Positions 5,030-5,349 of a DNA stretch of 5,349 bases are shown in pieces; position 1 is the first letter of the stretch; every line of letters begins with the position of its first letter. The stretch covers positions 1 through 5,349 of the forward strand of contig CAZRBA010000017.1 of the NCBI GenBank assembly GCA_964598255.1, read 5' to 3'. Made by a program: the position numbers and the translations under genes. The stretch comes from Caldithrix sp964598255. GTDB taxonomy: Bacteria; Calditrichota; Calditrichia; Calditrichales; Calditrichaceae. The notes beneath the pieces are model-generated. The model made no database searches, had not been told where the DNA came from, and was given only the letters and a program-made list of their open reading frames with translations.

Positions 5030-5349
5030 GTGCAGATCGGTGGCCGGGGAAAGTTGAATCGTTGATCGGTTGAATCGTTGAATGGTATTTTCGGTGCTTC
5101 TTCGGTGTGGCTCGGTGGCCGCATTAAGTTAAGGGTTAAGGGTGTAAGGGAAATCAGTGCCAATCTGTGCAGATCAGTGGCCCAAATTCGTAATTCTCTC
5201 CGCTGGCGCGGGGGGCAACCGATTACTTGAAAATCATTTTTGAGCAAACCCTTTTTTGCGGCTTGGTTTCGTTATCTGGGTCACGGATTAAGTCAGAACA
5301 TCATTTGCAATAAGTAACCCACTGCCATAAATTTGTGCCGTCTTTAAAA

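Larger units (their letters stand above)
4384..5182 (+). repeat. Hierarchical tandem repeat array, 143-base unit, interrupted once
   Basis: The units begin with ATCAGTG at 4401, 4544 and 4687, exactly 143 bases apart. A truncated unit end (GTTAAGGGTCAAGGG) lies before them at 4384-4398. Unit 3 stops at 4818. A fourth unit, lacking its first 11 bases, runs 5027-5152, and the first 30 bases of a fifth run 5153-5182. By eye, units 2 and 3 differ at about four positions, while unit 1 differs from unit 2 at roughly sixteen, mostly transitions. The edge copy is therefore the most diverged, as expected of an array kept uniform in its middle by recombination. The unit is G/T-rich on this strand. Since 143 is not a multiple of three, the reading frame shifts at each unit and the array cannot encode a repeat protein. 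Confidence 0.92.
4363..5349. other. Gene-free region of 987 bases dominated by nested repeats
   Basis: No convincing gene is present on either strand. Short open frames at 4867-5073 (+) and 5020-5247 (-) run through hairpins, a pyrimidine tract and repeat DNA, give low-complexity Pro/Ser/Phe-rich or unmatched peptides and have no family motif. Positions 4363-4383 are a short spacer after the glycosyltransferase stop without a clear terminator. Positions 4384-5182 hold the tandem array and its interruption. Positions 5183-5349 are plain A+T-rich intergenic DNA in which I recognise no promoter, RNA gene or coding start. Confidence 0.8.

Noticed and set aside
4867..5073. Open frame of 68 codons on the + strand
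   Set aside because: It crosses the hairpins, the pyrimidine tract and the start of a repeat unit; the product is Pro/Ser/Phe-rich low-complexity sequence with no Shine-Dalgarno and no family motif.
4384..5182. CRISPR array
   Set aside because: Units of 143 bases are contiguous and similar along their whole length, with no alternation of constant repeats and unique spacers and no cas genes.
5020..5247. Open frame of 75 codons on the - strand
   Set aside because: It consists largely of the reverse complement of the repeat array, has no recognisable motif, and the 143-base unit cannot keep a reading frame from copy to copy.

Overview
This is a bacterial window of moderate G+C content with five complete genes and one partial gene, all on the + strand, followed by about 1 kb without genes. 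The mix of genes does not fix the taxon: a sodium symporter, a GroES-like protein without an adjacent groEL, a two-TM K+ channel with an RCK domain, a YkgJ-type cysteine-cluster protein, a short MTAN-like nucleosidase and a GT2 glycosyltransferase. The rarity of strong Shine-Dalgarno sequences, the compact CCGATAAATCGG-type palindromes and the G/T-rich intergenic repeats remind me of Calditrichota or other FCB-group bacteria. That is a guess from style, not a demonstrated assignment.

Layout. Positions 2-433 are the C-terminal third of a neurotransmitter:sodium symporter (NSS, LeuT fold). The 229-base gap after it holds two hairpin palindromes with the same 12-base core. Then come a GroES-like co-chaperonin with extra segments (663-1049), a two-TM/RCK potassium channel protein (1078-2097) and a YkgJ-family protein (2110-2772). 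These three are closely spaced (28 and 12 bases) and could be co-transcribed. After a 97-base gap, an MTAN/nucleoside phosphorylase-superfamily protein (2870-3466) and a family 2 glycosyltransferase (3463-4362) overlap by ATGA and are almost certainly translationally coupled.

From 4384 to 5182 the gene-free tail is built of a tandem repeat with a 143-base period. Each unit is itself made of smaller repeats: heptads of the type WTCNGTG spaced 10-11 bases apart, a duplicated 16-mer, and telomere-like TTAAGGG heptamers. The array is interrupted at 4819-5026 by an unrelated segment of compact hairpins and a pyrimidine tract. The unit length is not a multiple of three and the repeats contain stops in all forward phases, so this is not a coding array.

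The genes are mostly housekeeping or envelope functions, and I see no clear multi-gene defence or mobile system. The least ordinary items are the hierarchical repeat array, the non-GYG selectivity filter (TVGFHE) of the channel, the enlarged GroES-like protein and the paired palindromes ahead of it.
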